Below are positions 25,296 through 35,467 of a stretch of DNA of 47,777 nucleotides, in pieces (within the stretch, counting starts at the first letter, position 1; every line of letters starts with the position of its first letter). The notes under the pieces are model-generated. The model worked only from the letters and a program-made list of their open reading frames with translations, ran no database searches and was not told where the DNA came from. The DNA lies in the IMG/VR virus record IMGVR_UViG_3300020020_000053, positions 1 through 47,777 of that record. One strand, written 5' to 3'. The DNA comes from a virus. The position numbers were made by a program, and so were the translations under genes.

Positions 25296-26735
25296 ATGGC
25301 GTATGACATTCGGAATCTTCGTCACCAGAATTTAATGGAAGGGTATGATCAGCTTACTCCCGGTGCTTACACGGGTTATATGGAGGAGGATAGTAATCCT
25401 ACATCACCATATACACCTGGTCCCGGTCTAGAGTCAGTAGCTGCTCAACAGGCCCCTGGTTATGGTACCGGTAATGATGTGTTAGGACCTGATGGTAGAC
25501 CATTAGATCAAGGTCCAATACAGACACCTACCATAGCTGCGCCTAAGGTAGATCCTAATTCTGGTGCTTCATTCCAGGACATGATCAGGATGGTGAATGA
25601 AGGGTACACACCTGATTATAGATCAAGAGATAGACTAGGCGCACTCCTTGACGCGCCACCAGAACGTACTGCACCTGGATGGGGTCGTGCATTAGCAGCA
25701 TCTGCATTGTCTGTTAAGGCTCAAGATCCTATCAAAACTGCTGAAACTGTAATGTATGCACCTTATATGCGTGATGTTGAAGAATGGAAGACTAAGGCAG
25801 ACCCATACTACAAGGCCGCCGAACTAGAGAACAGACAGAATATCAACGAGCGAACTCTCGTAACTAACGCCGCAACTGCCTATACTGCCCAGAGAAGGTT
25901 GGAGGAACAGCAGCGAAATAATGATATGAAGAATGAGATTGCAGCTACACGCAATCGAATTCAAAACGCTAAGAATAATGGTGTTAAGGTTATTAAAGAT
26001 GGTGACAGATTCGTAGGATTCAACCAGCAGGGTCAGCGATTTGAACTTGGTACATCTCGTGGTATGACGCGTGAGGAAGAGATTGATGCTCTCGGTGAAT
26101 GGAGAGTAGAAGCTGCTAAGGAGGCTGGTGCTAATCAGGCTGCTAATGCTGCCGCTAATCCAGGTCAGCAAGTTCTGATAGATGGAAAGCCACATAGATT
26201 TGATCCTGCTACCGGAGAATATGTACCTATTCCAATACGAGGTGGCGCGACGGGTGAAATAACTAGACCAGGTACACCTAGAGCAGGTGGAACTACTAAT
26301 ACATTAGAAACTAGAAGGCAAGAGCAAGATAGAATGGATGATGCCTATACGGGTGATAATACCACTGCCCGTAAGTACATGACTGGAAATGCTAGGAATG
26401 GATATACCTGGAAACCTAGACCCCAATTGAAATCTGAGAATTATTTCTGGCCTGGTACTGATGCAGTAACTGAAGCTGATCAAAAAGCATATGATGATTT
26501 CAGATCATCAGTTGATCCTAATTATAAGCCACCTACTTCTAGTAGGCTTAATGTTGGAAAAGTTCCGGGTGAAGAATATACTGAAGATGGTACTCCAGGT
26601 GAAGTAACAAAGGATATGCCCGCTATACCACCTCCTGGTACAATTAGGATGAGAACACCTGATGGTAGAATTGTAAATGTTCCAGCTAATAAGGTAGCAG
26701 AGGCAGAAGCACGAGGTGGTAGGAGGTTACGGTAA
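25296..26735 (+). CDS. Putative internal virion / ejection protein
   Basis: The product has 479 residues. The N-terminus is Pro/Gly/Tyr-rich. Residues ~150-235 form a long charged helix (AAELENRQNINERTLVTN, RRLEEQQRNNDMKNEI). A short Gly-rich beta hairpin region follows (KVIKDGDRFVGFNQQGQRF). The rest is low-complexity and basic. The start is three bases after the previous stop and its own stop overlaps the giant gene (TAATG). The ordered set 24232, 25296 and 26735 resembles the three ejection proteins of podoviruses. Confidence 0.55.
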   Translation: MAYDIRNLRHQNLMEGYDQLTPGAYTGYMEEDSNPTSPYTPGPGLESVAAQQAPGYGTGNDVLGPDGRPLDQGPIQTPTIAAPKVDPNSGASFQDMIRMVNEGYTPDYRSRDRLGALLDAPPERTAPGWGRALAASALSVKAQDPIKTAETVMYAPYMRDVEEWKTKADPYYKAAELENRQNINERTLVTNAATAYTAQRRLEEQQRNNDMKNEIAATRNRIQNAKNNGVKVIKDGDRFVGFNQQGQRFELGTSRGMTREEEIDALGEWRVEAAKEAGANQAANAAANPGQQVLIDGKPHRFDPATGEYVPIPIRGGATGEITRPGTPRAGGTTNTLETRRQEQDRMDDAYTGDNTTARKYMTGNARNGYTWKPRPQLKSENYFWPGTDAVTEADQKAYDDFRSSVDPNYKPPTSSRLNVGKVPGEEYTEDGTPGEVTKDMPAIPPPGTIRMRTPDGRIVNVPANKVAEAEARGGRRLR

Positions 26736-29700
26736 TGCCACAAGATTACTGGAGTCAATTTGAGCCTCTTGAAACTCCTGCTGATGATTATTGGAATCAA
26801 TATGAAGATGCGGAACCTCTAGATACTAGCTTCGGTAGTGGATACGGGCTTCCATCACTACAGGATGTCTATTCAACTGCGCTCAAAATACCTGGCCAGT
26901 TGATTGAGACTGGAGTAGGTGCGATTGACTATGCTACAAAACCATGGAGAGCTATGTCTCCAGGAACACCTACTCTGAGTAAGATACTGAAAGAGAACAC
27001 AAGTTATGATCCCGAGGGATGGGAACAGGAAATCTCTGAACAGGAAGATTCCGAGAGACTGAAGAATGCGCGTCAGGAACTTGGACGAGCTGAAGGAATA
27101 GGAGGAACTGCAACTTCCTACTGGCGTAATCCCGGTCTAGCTGCACTGGATGTGGAAGCATCTGCTGTACCTATGATGATTGGTGGTGCGCTAGGACGCG
27201 GTGTAAAGACAGTAACAGGATTAGGCCCACTAATTTCAAGTGCACTAGGTGAAGGAGGTTTGACTGCAGCCCAGCAGACTGCTGACATAACTCGAGAAAA
27301 GGATGATTTTACAGCGGCAGATTTCTTAACTACTACGGGTTCATCTGCTGCAACTGCTGGTATCTCTGGATTGGGTGGTAAAGCGGCCAAGTGGCTTGGA
27401 TTACCTGATCTAGATCAAATGTTGGCTGATCCTACTATCAAAGGATCTCGACGAATTCTCCCCACATTGGGTGCAATGGGGAATGAGATGTTTGAAGAAG
27501 GTGGACAGTCCTATCAGGAAAAGATGGCAACTAATTATGCCACTGGTAAGCCCTTAACTGAGGGTGCTGGTGGAGCTGCACTATCTGGTGCAATATCTGG
27601 TGGTCTTACTAGTGGTGGTATGTCTATGTATAGGGGTGGCCCTCCTGCTGCTCCATCTACACCACCTCCACCAGTAGAGAGTGCATTCGGAGCTGATGAA
27701 GAAGCTGTTGGCAGTTCATTCACTGTACCTGAATCTGAAGTAACTGATGAATATATTAAGAACATGCGGGATATGGGGTTTGAACGTGCCGGTATGTTAC
27801 CTGGTGGTCAGACTCTATTCAAGCGGGTTGGAGTTGAGCCTGACATAACTGACAATCAGAATACAGTAACTGAACCTATTGACCTTCCACTCAATCAGTC
27901 TCCATTCGGGCAGGGCGAAGGTGTAAGAGAAGGTGAGACTACTGGACGTGTAGCCAATATGCCCGTGTCTGCTGATCAGGCACTTAATACTATTCTAAGT
28001 ACTCGTGATGAAGCAACTGTAGATGCAGCTGCTAATGATTTCGTAATGCGGGTTAGTAAAATCACTGATCCTATGCAGTTGACTAGAATGTTGCAGTCTA
28101 TTCAACTTCAACCACAGACTGCTGTCACACGCGGACTCATTGACGTAGTTCAGAGGAGACTGAATGAAACTCAGCCCCAGATGAACTATCAGACTGATCC
28201 ACTAGCAGATACGACTAATCCTGAAGGTAGAGGAAATTTTGGAAATGAGGCGTGGGAGGAAACACCTGATGATGCACTTCGTAATGGGCCTATTGGTGTA
28301 GTTCCGCCTCCTGTACAGACTTATACTGAAGAAGATCGAGCGCGCATGGCCGAGAATCTTCGGCGTATGACGTGGCCTGATTCACCCGGTAGAACTATTG
28401 AAAATCAGGTGATGTCTACCGTTGATAAGACAATTGATGATGCAGGTAATACAGAATGGGAAGCTCTACCTGATAATCAACAGCCTCCACCACTTACTCC
28501 AGAACAACAGCAGAGGCTACAAGCATTTGCTAATCAGATACGTGGTGATGTGAACGAGGAGGCTGCTAGTAGAGTAGTTGATGATACTATGGGTCGGGTT
28601 GCTCCTGAATCAGGTGTAGAAGATTTGCGTCAACAGGCCATATTCAGTGACGAGGAGGCACGCGCAATTCTCGATCGTGCTATGCCTCAGCCTGGTCCTG
28701 AACGTCAGCCTGCTACAGAGTTCGGACAAGATCCAATAGATCAGCAGATAGCAGAGTGGGAACGTAGCCAAGACGAGATCATCCGTCAGAATCAAGAGGC
28801 TAATGGTCCTCTAATGGGAACTGGTCTACAGCGAGTAGGTGAACAGGCATTAACTGGTGAAATTCTACCTGCTACTGAAGGACCAGGTAGTCCTGGATGG
28901 CGAGATAATATTACCTCTAGTACAGGAGATATTGAACGCGCACTTAATAGTGCAGGTCCAATCGTAGGTGAACAGGCTAGGACAGGAGCTCTGATGTCTC
29001 CTGATCCAGCATCACCAGTCAGAAGTACAGATGTAGAACTAGCACAACTATATATGATGATACATGGTCGTCCGCCACAAACTATGGCAGATCTAGATCA
29101 ACTAAGAGGCATTGATTTAAGTATAGATGCAGAGAAATATGGTAATGAACGAAATGCTCTAGATGCCCCAATTACTGATGAAGATATTGCTATGGAGGAA
29201 GAACATGCAGCACTAGAAGGACCAATTAATCTTACAACTGAAGAAAGAGCAGCTCTTACTCGTAATAAAACTCGTCTATTTGAGAGACTAGCCGGACGAA
29301 ATGTAACCAAAAATGCAATGACTGATGCTCCCATTACTGGACCTATATCAGGTGATATTGAAGGTGGTGGATTAGAACGAGTAGCTGAACAGGCTGGAAT
29401 GCCTACCTATGAGGAACAGAAGGCAGACCTAGATGCGCGTCAAGATGCTGGTATGGTGGCTGACTATGAAGAAGAACTAGCCGCACTCAATGAATCATAT
29501 GGTGTAATAAGCAGTATGTCCGTTGAAATGGAAGATTATGTAGATAAAGTTCAGCGTGCAATGGCTGAAGGATATAAAGTCTATCCTGCTGGATATAAGG
29601 CTGATCCTGATGAGCCTGTTGCATATACCTTTGAAGCTGATGGAGAGACTTTCAGGGCTGTTGGTTATCGCCATCTAGTTACTCCGGACAATCCAACTGG

Positions 29701-32700
29701 TAGAAATATAAAGGATAGTGAAGCTAAGCAACTCCCACCAGCTGATTTGAACCTATCTCTTGGTAGAGATGAACCATCATTCCAGCGTGCTGATGCTAAG
29801 GGAGTAGCTTCATTTACACCACGTTCGGATGATCACATTAACTATAACAAAGGACGTGGAAAAGTTCAGATCTACAACCTCGCCGAAGACTTGAACAATC
29901 AATTGGCTAGAGGTATACCTGATGATCCTAGAATTGGGACTATACTAGAACAGGCTGAAAACCTGATAATGAATGAAACTGATCCTGAAATAATCAGAGA
30001 TAACTATGAACAACTTCAGGTATATGCTGAACGTGCACACTTACCAGAAGGTAGTCCTGATCATATTGAACTATTCGGTATGCTTCGGGATACTGCATTG
30101 GATAAACTGAGAGGTGGAGAAGGGCCATCATTCGCTAAGGTGGCAGGTGGTGGACTGAAGATAGACGCAGATATTAGACGTACAGCAGTCAACATTACTA
30201 AGGACTATACTAGTCCTCTACCTGGAATTATGGCTCGTGAGGGGTTGCAGAATACCCTTGATGCAGCTGATAAGGTACCTAATGATGGTGGTGAGGTAAG
30301 AATTAGACTTACGGATAAAGATAGTGCTCGTAATAAGGTTTCAAATTCAACTATTGAAATGCATGACAATGGTGCAGGCATGACTGAAACTATGCTTGCT
30401 GAGAAGTTGGTTCGTCTCTTTGCATCAGGTAAAGAGAATGAAGCAGGAGCTACAGGTGGAAAGGGTATTGGGTCCGCATCCTACATTCTAGGAGGTGAAT
30501 ACTTTATAGTTAATACTGTTGCAGTCGATAATGGTAGAAAGTATAGGATTGTAGCTAAGGGTACTCCGGAACAGTTCATGAGTGATACTGGATCTGATTA
30601 CGATAGAACTGAAGTGCCTATGAGTACTCCAACAGGTACTACAATTGAAGTTACACTAAAGGATGATCAAGATATTTTCTACTCAACGATGATGGTAAGA
30701 AATATCGTTGAACATTCTAGAAATAGAAAGAGTAAAATTATTTTTGATTCGAATAATTATAGTAATGATATACCTATTTCAGAATTAGAAGCTGATCCAG
30801 GTATTATTGATGAAAATAAAATATCTGATCTTAAGAAAGATAAATTAATTGGAGATTTTACTTTCAAGGATAGTGATATTAAGATAGCAATTCCAGATTT
30901 TGATGCTACACAGGAGAGAAGTGAAATTAAAGTTCACTATTTGAATAATGGAATGTATCAGTTTACTGAAAGAAAGCATCTTAATGAGAAGGCAAAGGGA
31001 GTACCTGAGCACGTTATTGTTAATATTGAACCACAGATGGATGAACAGGATGATAATTATCCCTTCATTAACACTCGAGAAGATGTTAAGAAGGATATGA
31101 GAGAAACTATTTCACAATATATTGATAAGCATATTAGTGGTCCTGCTATTGAGAAGAAGAAGAATCGCACTCAGGAATTGTATGATTCAATGCCTGTTGT
31201 TCCAATTCAGGGTGGAACTGTACGTAAAGCTACCATCTTTGATCCAGGTGAACGATTCACTAAGGCCGAACTGAAATCGATTATTAATAGTCCAGCTATT
31301 CAGGAATTCATACTCCATCTTGATAGAACGATGGAGGGTGGACTCCGAATAATTGGTAGACAGAATTGGAGTGATAGACTCGAAGGTATTGGAATAGTAT
31401 TTGATCCTAATATGCATGGGGTCCATATTCCTAACCCAGCTACTAAGAAGTCAACTATTCTATTGAATCCATTTATCCGCATGGAACATGGTATGTCTCC
31501 TGAGGATAATGCATTTGATGCTACTATTACTATACTACATGAGAAGGCTCACATTGGAGAAGAGAAAGGACTTCAAGTTGAAGCACCTCCAATGAACTTT
31601 GATGTTTCCCAGCCACGTTATGGGAGATTTTTTACTTCCTATTGGGCAGAGATTAGAAGTCATGGTGATGTAGGTTATCAAAATACAGGCCATGGAGTAG
31701 GATTTATTCAGAGACTAGGAGAAGTATATGCCAAAATGGGAGCCGCCAACACCTTCGCAGCAGCAGACAAACTCGAAAAGGTCTTCACAGGTGGTAACAA
31801 ATCTGGACAGTACAGTCCAGAATTTCAGAGAATACTACAGCTCTATACTGAATCAAGGAGGCGCCCAGAGACTACAGAAGACCTTCTCTCAGGAACGGGA
31901 GTTAAGCAAAAAGATAAGCGATCCGGAGGAAAGGGGAATGTTCCTGCATCTGATCAGGCAGTTGGAGATGGAACTCCTGCCAGATCAGCCATCGATATCT
32001 TCAGATCCAAACTCCCAGTAACTGATAAGTATGAAGACACGCGCTTCATTCTACCTAATGGAGAACGCCTAGCATTCAACGATCGGTATGGATTCCATGA
32101 CACCGAGGCACGTAAAGCTGGAGTTCCACTATATGAAGCATTAGAGAATGGTGTCGTTCGATTCCGAGATAATGCAGCTGAAGTAGCATCACCAATATCA
32201 GCTAGTCAGGCTGTACATCTAGCAGATTCAATGCACATGCTAGACAACCCATTCATTGTCATGGATGTGTTGAAGCGTGATGGACATAGAGAACATACCG
32301 TATTTGAACAGGGTACTAAGCCTGGTAAGATCCGCGCATGGGTCAATCAGTTCTTCAATATAACTAAAGAAGTAATGAGAGATGATACTGGAGCCATGCC
32401 TATTCCCACATGGCAGGATATTAAGCAGGCTACTGGATGGGGATCAGGTGGTGCAGTTGTACAGAATAAGAAACAACTAAACTGGGTGAAGGAAGCACTA
32501 GCTGTTCCAGCAGGTATGACTACGACTCTAGACTTGTCTGCTCCATTTAGACAGGGCTTGAGTATGATTCATACACCGCAGTTCTGGAAAGCTGGATATA
32601 AGATGTTCGGTGGATTGACTGAGGCTGGATTCAATGCTATTGACGCGGACTTGAGATCTAAACCTATCATGCAGGCCCGTCGTAATACACGCACGGGTAA

Positions 32701-33868
32701 GGTCATACCATCTATCGCTCAGGAAGCTGGGCTGAAGATGTTCGAGACAGCTAGCCAGGGTGGAATGAGTCAGCGTGCTCAGGCTACTGCATCTAGATGG
32801 TTGGAACAGGGTATTGGACAGGGTATTGGATCTAAGATCTGGCGGAACACAGCAGGCGTACCTATTAGGATGTCGAACCGCGCATACATCACCTTCTTGA
32901 ATCACTTGAAGGTGAATAGGTTCGAGTTCCTAATGGAACAGTCTAAGAAGATGGCTATTGAAGGAATCACAACTGGTTCTGCTAGACCAGGTATATTCAA
33001 GCAGCAGTTTACACCAACTGAAGCAATGGACTTAAATGCTTATCGTAACAAAATCCTTGCTAAAGAAATTGCCGATTTCGTTAATACGGCTACTGGTCAG
33101 GGACCACTGAAGACTCACATTCTACCATTCAAGCAGACCGAGTATAGCCTAGAGAAGCACGCTGAGGTACTTCAGCATACTCTGTTCTCACCCGGCTTGT
33201 TAGCTAGTCGAGTGCGTATGTTGAATCCGTCTACCTACGTCATGGCTAGTCCACAAGTGCGCAAGCAGTACATGAAGGCAGCCATAGCTACAGGTTCAGC
33301 TTGGATGGCTGCACTAGCTATGATTAAGATGGGTGGTGGAGATGAGGTGGAAGTCAACACTGAGAACATGACTAGTGCTGACTTTGGTAAGGCTAAGATT
33401 GGTGATACGCGCTTCGATCCGGGAGGTGGATTCCAGCAATTCCTCGTAGCTATGGCCCGATTCTATGAGGGAGGAACTACATCATCTGCTTCAGGTGAAT
33501 GGAAACAGTTTGGTGAAGGATTCAATGCTCCAACTCAGTGGAGTAATCTTGAGAGGTTCATGTCTAACAAGCTGAATCCTGTCACCAAGTTTGCGTATGA
33601 TCTAGCTAGCCAGTCTGAGTACAATCCGTTCCATGTGTATGACCGAACTTTCCAGCTGTTTGTACCACTAGCTATTCAGGATCTCATTGGACTGTACTAT
33701 GAAGATCCGAAATTGCTACCGTGGATGGCTCCCATCATGCTAGGTATGGGTACTCAGACTTACGGACGTGGAGAGAGTGTGGGCAAGCTAGTTGATCCTG
33801 AGAATGACTGGTTAGCTAGCGGTGGTGGTCTAGTTGACCTTGGGAAGTCGGAGGATCAATTCGACTGA
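26735..33868 (+). CDS. Giant polyvalent-type virion protein, GHKL ATPase and HExxH peptidase
   Basis: The 2377-residue product has in order: an N-terminal part with glycine-rich hydrophobic segments (about 125-220, 275-300); a long low-complexity acidic/Gln-rich region (300-1120); a GHKL (Bergerat) ATPase with N-box EGLQNTLDA (1169-1177), DNGAGM (1211-1216), GGKGIGSAS (1241-1249) and GTTIEVTL; an HEKAH (1602-1606) zinc-peptidase motif; and a C-terminal ~600 residues with a hydrophobic segment near 2183-2203. Such mosaics are known as phage polyvalent proteins, thought to be injected with DNA. A segment inside the ATPase (30721-30900) is only 23% GC, pointing to separate origin. It probably acts in the new host, perhaps against defence (inference). 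Confidence 0.8.
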   Translation: MPQDYWSQFEPLETPADDYWNQYEDAEPLDTSFGSGYGLPSLQDVYSTALKIPGQLIETGVGAIDYATKPWRAMSPGTPTLSKILKENTSYDPEGWEQEISEQEDSERLKNARQELGRAEGIGGTATSYWRNPGLAALDVEASAVPMMIGGALGRGVKTVTGLGPLISSALGEGGLTAAQQTADITREKDDFTAADFLTTTGSSAATAGISGLGGKAAKWLGLPDLDQMLADPTIKGSRRILPTLGAMGNEMFEEGGQSYQEKMATNYATGKPLTEGAGGAALSGAISGGLTSGGMSMYRGGPPAAPSTPPPPVESAFGADEEAVGSSFTVPESEVTDEYIKNMRDMGFERAGMLPGGQTLFKRVGVEPDITDNQNTVTEPIDLPLNQSPFGQGEGVREGETTGRVANMPVSADQALNTILSTRDEATVDAAANDFVMRVSKITDPMQLTRMLQSIQLQPQTAVTRGLIDVVQRRLNETQPQMNYQTDPLADTTNPEGRGNFGNEAWEETPDDALRNGPIGVVPPPVQTYTEEDRARMAENLRRMTWPDSPGRTIENQVMSTVDKTIDDAGNTEWEALPDNQQPPPLTPEQQQRLQAFANQIRGDVNEEAASRVVDDTMGRVAPESGVEDLRQQAIFSDEEARAILDRAMPQPGPERQPATEFGQDPIDQQIAEWERSQDEIIRQNQEANGPLMGTGLQRVGEQALTGEILPATEGPGSPGWRDNITSSTGDIERALNSAGPIVGEQARTGALMSPDPASPVRSTDVELAQLYMMIHGRPPQTMADLDQLRGIDLSIDAEKYGNERNALDAPITDEDIAMEEEHAALEGPINLTTEERAALTRNKTRLFERLAGRNVTKNAMTDAPITGPISGDIEGGGLERVAEQAGMPTYEEQKADLDARQDAGMVADYEEELAALNESYGVISSMSVEMEDYVDKVQRAMAEGYKVYPAGYKADPDEPVAYTFEADGETFRAVGYRHLVTPDNPTGRNIKDSEAKQLPPADLNLSLGRDEPSFQRADAKGVASFTPRSDDHINYNKGRGKVQIYNLAEDLNNQLARGIPDDPRIGTILEQAENLIMNETDPEIIRDNYEQLQVYAERAHLPEGSPDHIELFGMLRDTALDKLRGGEGPSFAKVAGGGLKIDADIRRTAVNITKDYTSPLPGIMAREGLQNTLDAADKVPNDGGEVRIRLTDKDSARNKVSNSTIEMHDNGAGMTETMLAEKLVRLFASGKENEAGATGGKGIGSASYILGGEYFIVNTVAVDNGRKYRIVAKGTPEQFMSDTGSDYDRTEVPMSTPTGTTIEVTLKDDQDIFYSTMMVRNIVEHSRNRKSKIIFDSNNYSNDIPISELEADPGIIDENKISDLKKDKLIGDFTFKDSDIKIAIPDFDATQERSEIKVHYLNNGMYQFTERKHLNEKAKGVPEHVIVNIEPQMDEQDDNYPFINTREDVKKDMRETISQYIDKHISGPAIEKKKNRTQELYDSMPVVPIQGGTVRKATIFDPGERFTKAELKSIINSPAIQEFILHLDRTMEGGLRIIGRQNWSDRLEGIGIVFDPNMHGVHIPNPATKKSTILLNPFIRMEHGMSPEDNAFDATITILHEKAHIGEEKGLQVEAPPMNFDVSQPRYGRFFTSYWAEIRSHGDVGYQNTGHGVGFIQRLGEVYAKMGAANTFAAADKLEKVFTGGNKSGQYSPEFQRILQLYTESRRRPETTEDLLSGTGVKQKDKRSGGKGNVPASDQAVGDGTPARSAIDIFRSKLPVTDKYEDTRFILPNGERLAFNDRYGFHDTEARKAGVPLYEALENGVVRFRDNAAEVASPISASQAVHLADSMHMLDNPFIVMDVLKRDGHREHTVFEQGTKPGKIRAWVNQFFNITKEVMRDDTGAMPIPTWQDIKQATGWGSGGAVVQNKKQLNWVKEALAVPAGMTTTLDLSAPFRQGLSMIHTPQFWKAGYKMFGGLTEAGFNAIDADLRSKPIMQARRNTRTGKVIPSIAQEAGLKMFETASQGGMSQRAQATASRWLEQGIGQGIGSKIWRNTAGVPIRMSNRAYITFLNHLKVNRFEFLMEQSKKMAIEGITTGSARPGIFKQQFTPTEAMDLNAYRNKILAKEIADFVNTATGQGPLKTHILPFKQTEYSLEKHAEVLQHTLFSPGLLASRVRMLNPSTYVMASPQVRKQYMKAAIATGSAWMAALAMIKMGGGDEVEVNTENMTSADFGKAKIGDTRFDPGGGFQQFLVAMARFYEGGTTSSASGEWKQFGEGFNAPTQWSNLERFMSNKLNPVTKFAYDLASQSEYNPFHVYDRTFQLFVPLAIQDLIGLYYEDPKLLPWMAPIMLGMGTQTYGRGESVGKLVDPENDWLASGGGLVDLGKSEDQFD

Positions 33869-34076
33869 CATGCTTGTGGCGCATGAACTTGCAGCATACA
33901 CAGTAATCTACTGTTGCTACAATCTTTGCGCCACAAACATGACATTTCCACGGAGTGAGACTGAAGAACCATTTGACCCACGCGCATCGTCTAGTATTCG
34001 ACCTCTCATCTTCATCGGGCACGAATGAGGGTGTTGGTTCAAAATAGTCGTTGTGCGTGGGTCTCGGTATAATCAC
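33816..34076 (-). CDS. Small zinc-ribbon protein, convergent with the giant gene
   Basis: The product has 86 residues from a GTG at 34076 that overlaps the preceding stop (GTGA) with GGAG nine bases upstream; an ATG at 34103 would overlap the upstream gene more. Residues ~40-60 carry KCHVCGAKIVATVDYCVCC, two CxxC pairs that should bind one zinc. The N-terminal part is polar. The last ~18 codons lie antisense to the 3' end of the giant gene, so the two operons overlap tail to tail by 53 bases. It is the last gene of the leftward block. Function unknown. Confidence 0.6.
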   Translation of the reverse strand: MIIPRPTHNDYFEPTPSFVPDEDERSNTRRCAWVKWFFSLTPWKCHVCGAKIVATVDYCVCCKFMRHKHVSRIDPPTSQGQLDHHR

Positions 34077-34177
34077 TTTTCTACTTCTCCAGTACCACCA
34101 CATCTCTCACATCGAAGTGCGTGTCCATGTTGAGGATCTTCTACTATCCCAGTACCATCACATGATGGACATGTCAT
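34073..34177 (-). CDS. 34-residue DnaJ-type zinc-finger miniprotein
   Basis: The product starts MTCPSCDGTGIVED and contains a second CERCGGTGEVEK. These are two CxxCxGTG repeats, the zinc-binding repeat of the DnaJ central domain, and little else. The ATG overlaps the upstream stop (ATGA) and its own stop overlaps the next GTG (GTGA). In the HMO-2011 phage group a partial DnaJ domain is reported fused to DNA polymerase A; here it stands alone two genes from the polymerase. It may bind a replication protein (inference). Confidence 0.75.
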   Translation of the reverse strand: MTCPSCDGTGIVEDPQHGHALRCERCGGTGEVEK

Positions 34178-35454
34178 TTAGATTTCCCATCGAAGAAACT
34201 TCTCAGTCTCTCATACTCCACATCGGTCATCCTGTAGATCACCTGATTACCTACAGTTTCCATCTTGATTGTACCCGCCTGATCGAAAGAGTTCATTATC
34301 TCATCTAGTTCACTCGCTTCCTTGTAGTGGGACCACATCTTCTTGTGTAGCATGGCCCGACTAACCTGATGAGTGGGCCTTGCCATGAACTCGTCGATGA
34401 TTAGTTTCTTGATGTTTCTAGCCTCGGATAAGCCCTTCTTCCCATAGGTCATCCCCCTCACGTTACCGATCAGCGTACGACAGTAATCGATAGCAAGTTG
34501 CATACTGTCCGCATCGATGTATAACTCTGGACTTCTAGCTAGGCTGAGTAACATGGCTACCTTTAGAACAGAGTCACCGAAACGATTCAGAGTACCTGTA
34601 TCATCCCGTAAGTCCTCAGTTAGTGTCTGCTCAATCAGATCATCGTACCATCTCTGGTATATGATTCCTGCCTCAGTAAAGTAGTTAGTCTCCCCTGTGT
34701 GATGTTCTAGATAGGGGATGTTACATCCATTTCCATCTGCTTGCTTAAGTGCTAGAGGTTGGAATGGTCCACTTAGCTTAGCTACTTCCTTCAAGTATTC
34801 GATGTGGGTTGCATAGTCAGGCGGATTAGTCAGTGGTACTAGTAGACTGTTACCCCTATTCCGTTTACTCTCTGACACCACGAAGGTACGCGCAAAATAC
34901 CCACCATGTAGATCCTTCTTACCGAAGAAGTCCGACGAGTGCGCCTCATTAGTTGCAGTCAACATAGTGATGGTAGGATCCTTGAGATTGAACTGTTCCA
35001 TCTTCAGGAGTGATCTCCACTCGCCCATGTTGTACTGTCTGTCATATAGGTCCGTCAGAATATCCGTCGCTACCTTATCCTCTACAATACTACTAGTCAA
35101 TTCACTACTACAGATAAAGGCGACAGATTTATTGATTACCTTTCCACCAGGTTGTGTCTGGGCCGTTCCTAGCTCCTTCAATATACCTTGAATGGATGAA
35201 CGACCACTAATTATCCTAGTACCACCTACACCCTTCACTAGTTGTTTCGCCATACTGATAGGCGGACCTTTCTTCAGTCCACTCTCAGCATGAAACATCA
35301 CATAGATGTTAGGGTAGAGGTTATGGATATGTCTGTCTATCCAAACGTTGTCTTTAACAACAGCAGAAATCGCAGCCAGTCCACCCCACAACCAGAAGTT
35401 CATGGGTGACTCTAATTCGCTGTGCTGACCTAATAGAGTATCCAGCCATGTCAT
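34174..35454 (-). CDS. DUF3987-like helicase/primase ATPase
   Basis: The product has 426 residues. Residues 45-75 (LYPNIYVMFHAESGLKKGPP) hold a Walker A-type loop in the degenerate form seen in DUF3987 proteins (ESGLKKG, Lys at 61/62), with FICSSELTSSI (~112-122) as a Walker B-like segment and a TMLTATN sensor (~160). The C-terminal ~90 residues hold a winged-helix-like region (THQVSRAMLHKKMWSHYKEA). DUF3987 proteins replace classical primase-helicases in many phages. It follows the DNA polymerase gene in the same operon. The start overlaps nothing upstream; 13 bases separate it from the polymerase stop. Confidence 0.75.
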   Translation of the reverse strand: MTWLDTLLGQHSELESPMNFWLWGGLAAISAVVKDNVWIDRHIHNLYPNIYVMFHAESGLKKGPPISMAKQLVKGVGGTRIISGRSSIQGILKELGTAQTQPGGKVINKSVAFICSSELTSSIVEDKVATDILTDLYDRQYNMGEWRSLLKMEQFNLKDPTITMLTATNEAHSSDFFGKKDLHGGYFARTFVVSESKRNRGNSLLVPLTNPPDYATHIEYLKEVAKLSGPFQPLALKQADGNGCNIPYLEHHTGETNYFTEAGIIYQRWYDDLIEQTLTEDLRDDTGTLNRFGDSVLKVAMLLSLARSPELYIDADSMQLAIDYCRTLIGNVRGMTYGKKGLSEARNIKKLIIDEFMARPTHQVSRAMLHKKMWSHYKEASELDEIMNSFDQAGTIKMETVGNQVIYRMTDVEYERLRSFFDGKSK

Positions 35455-35467
35455 CCTTCATTCCTTG

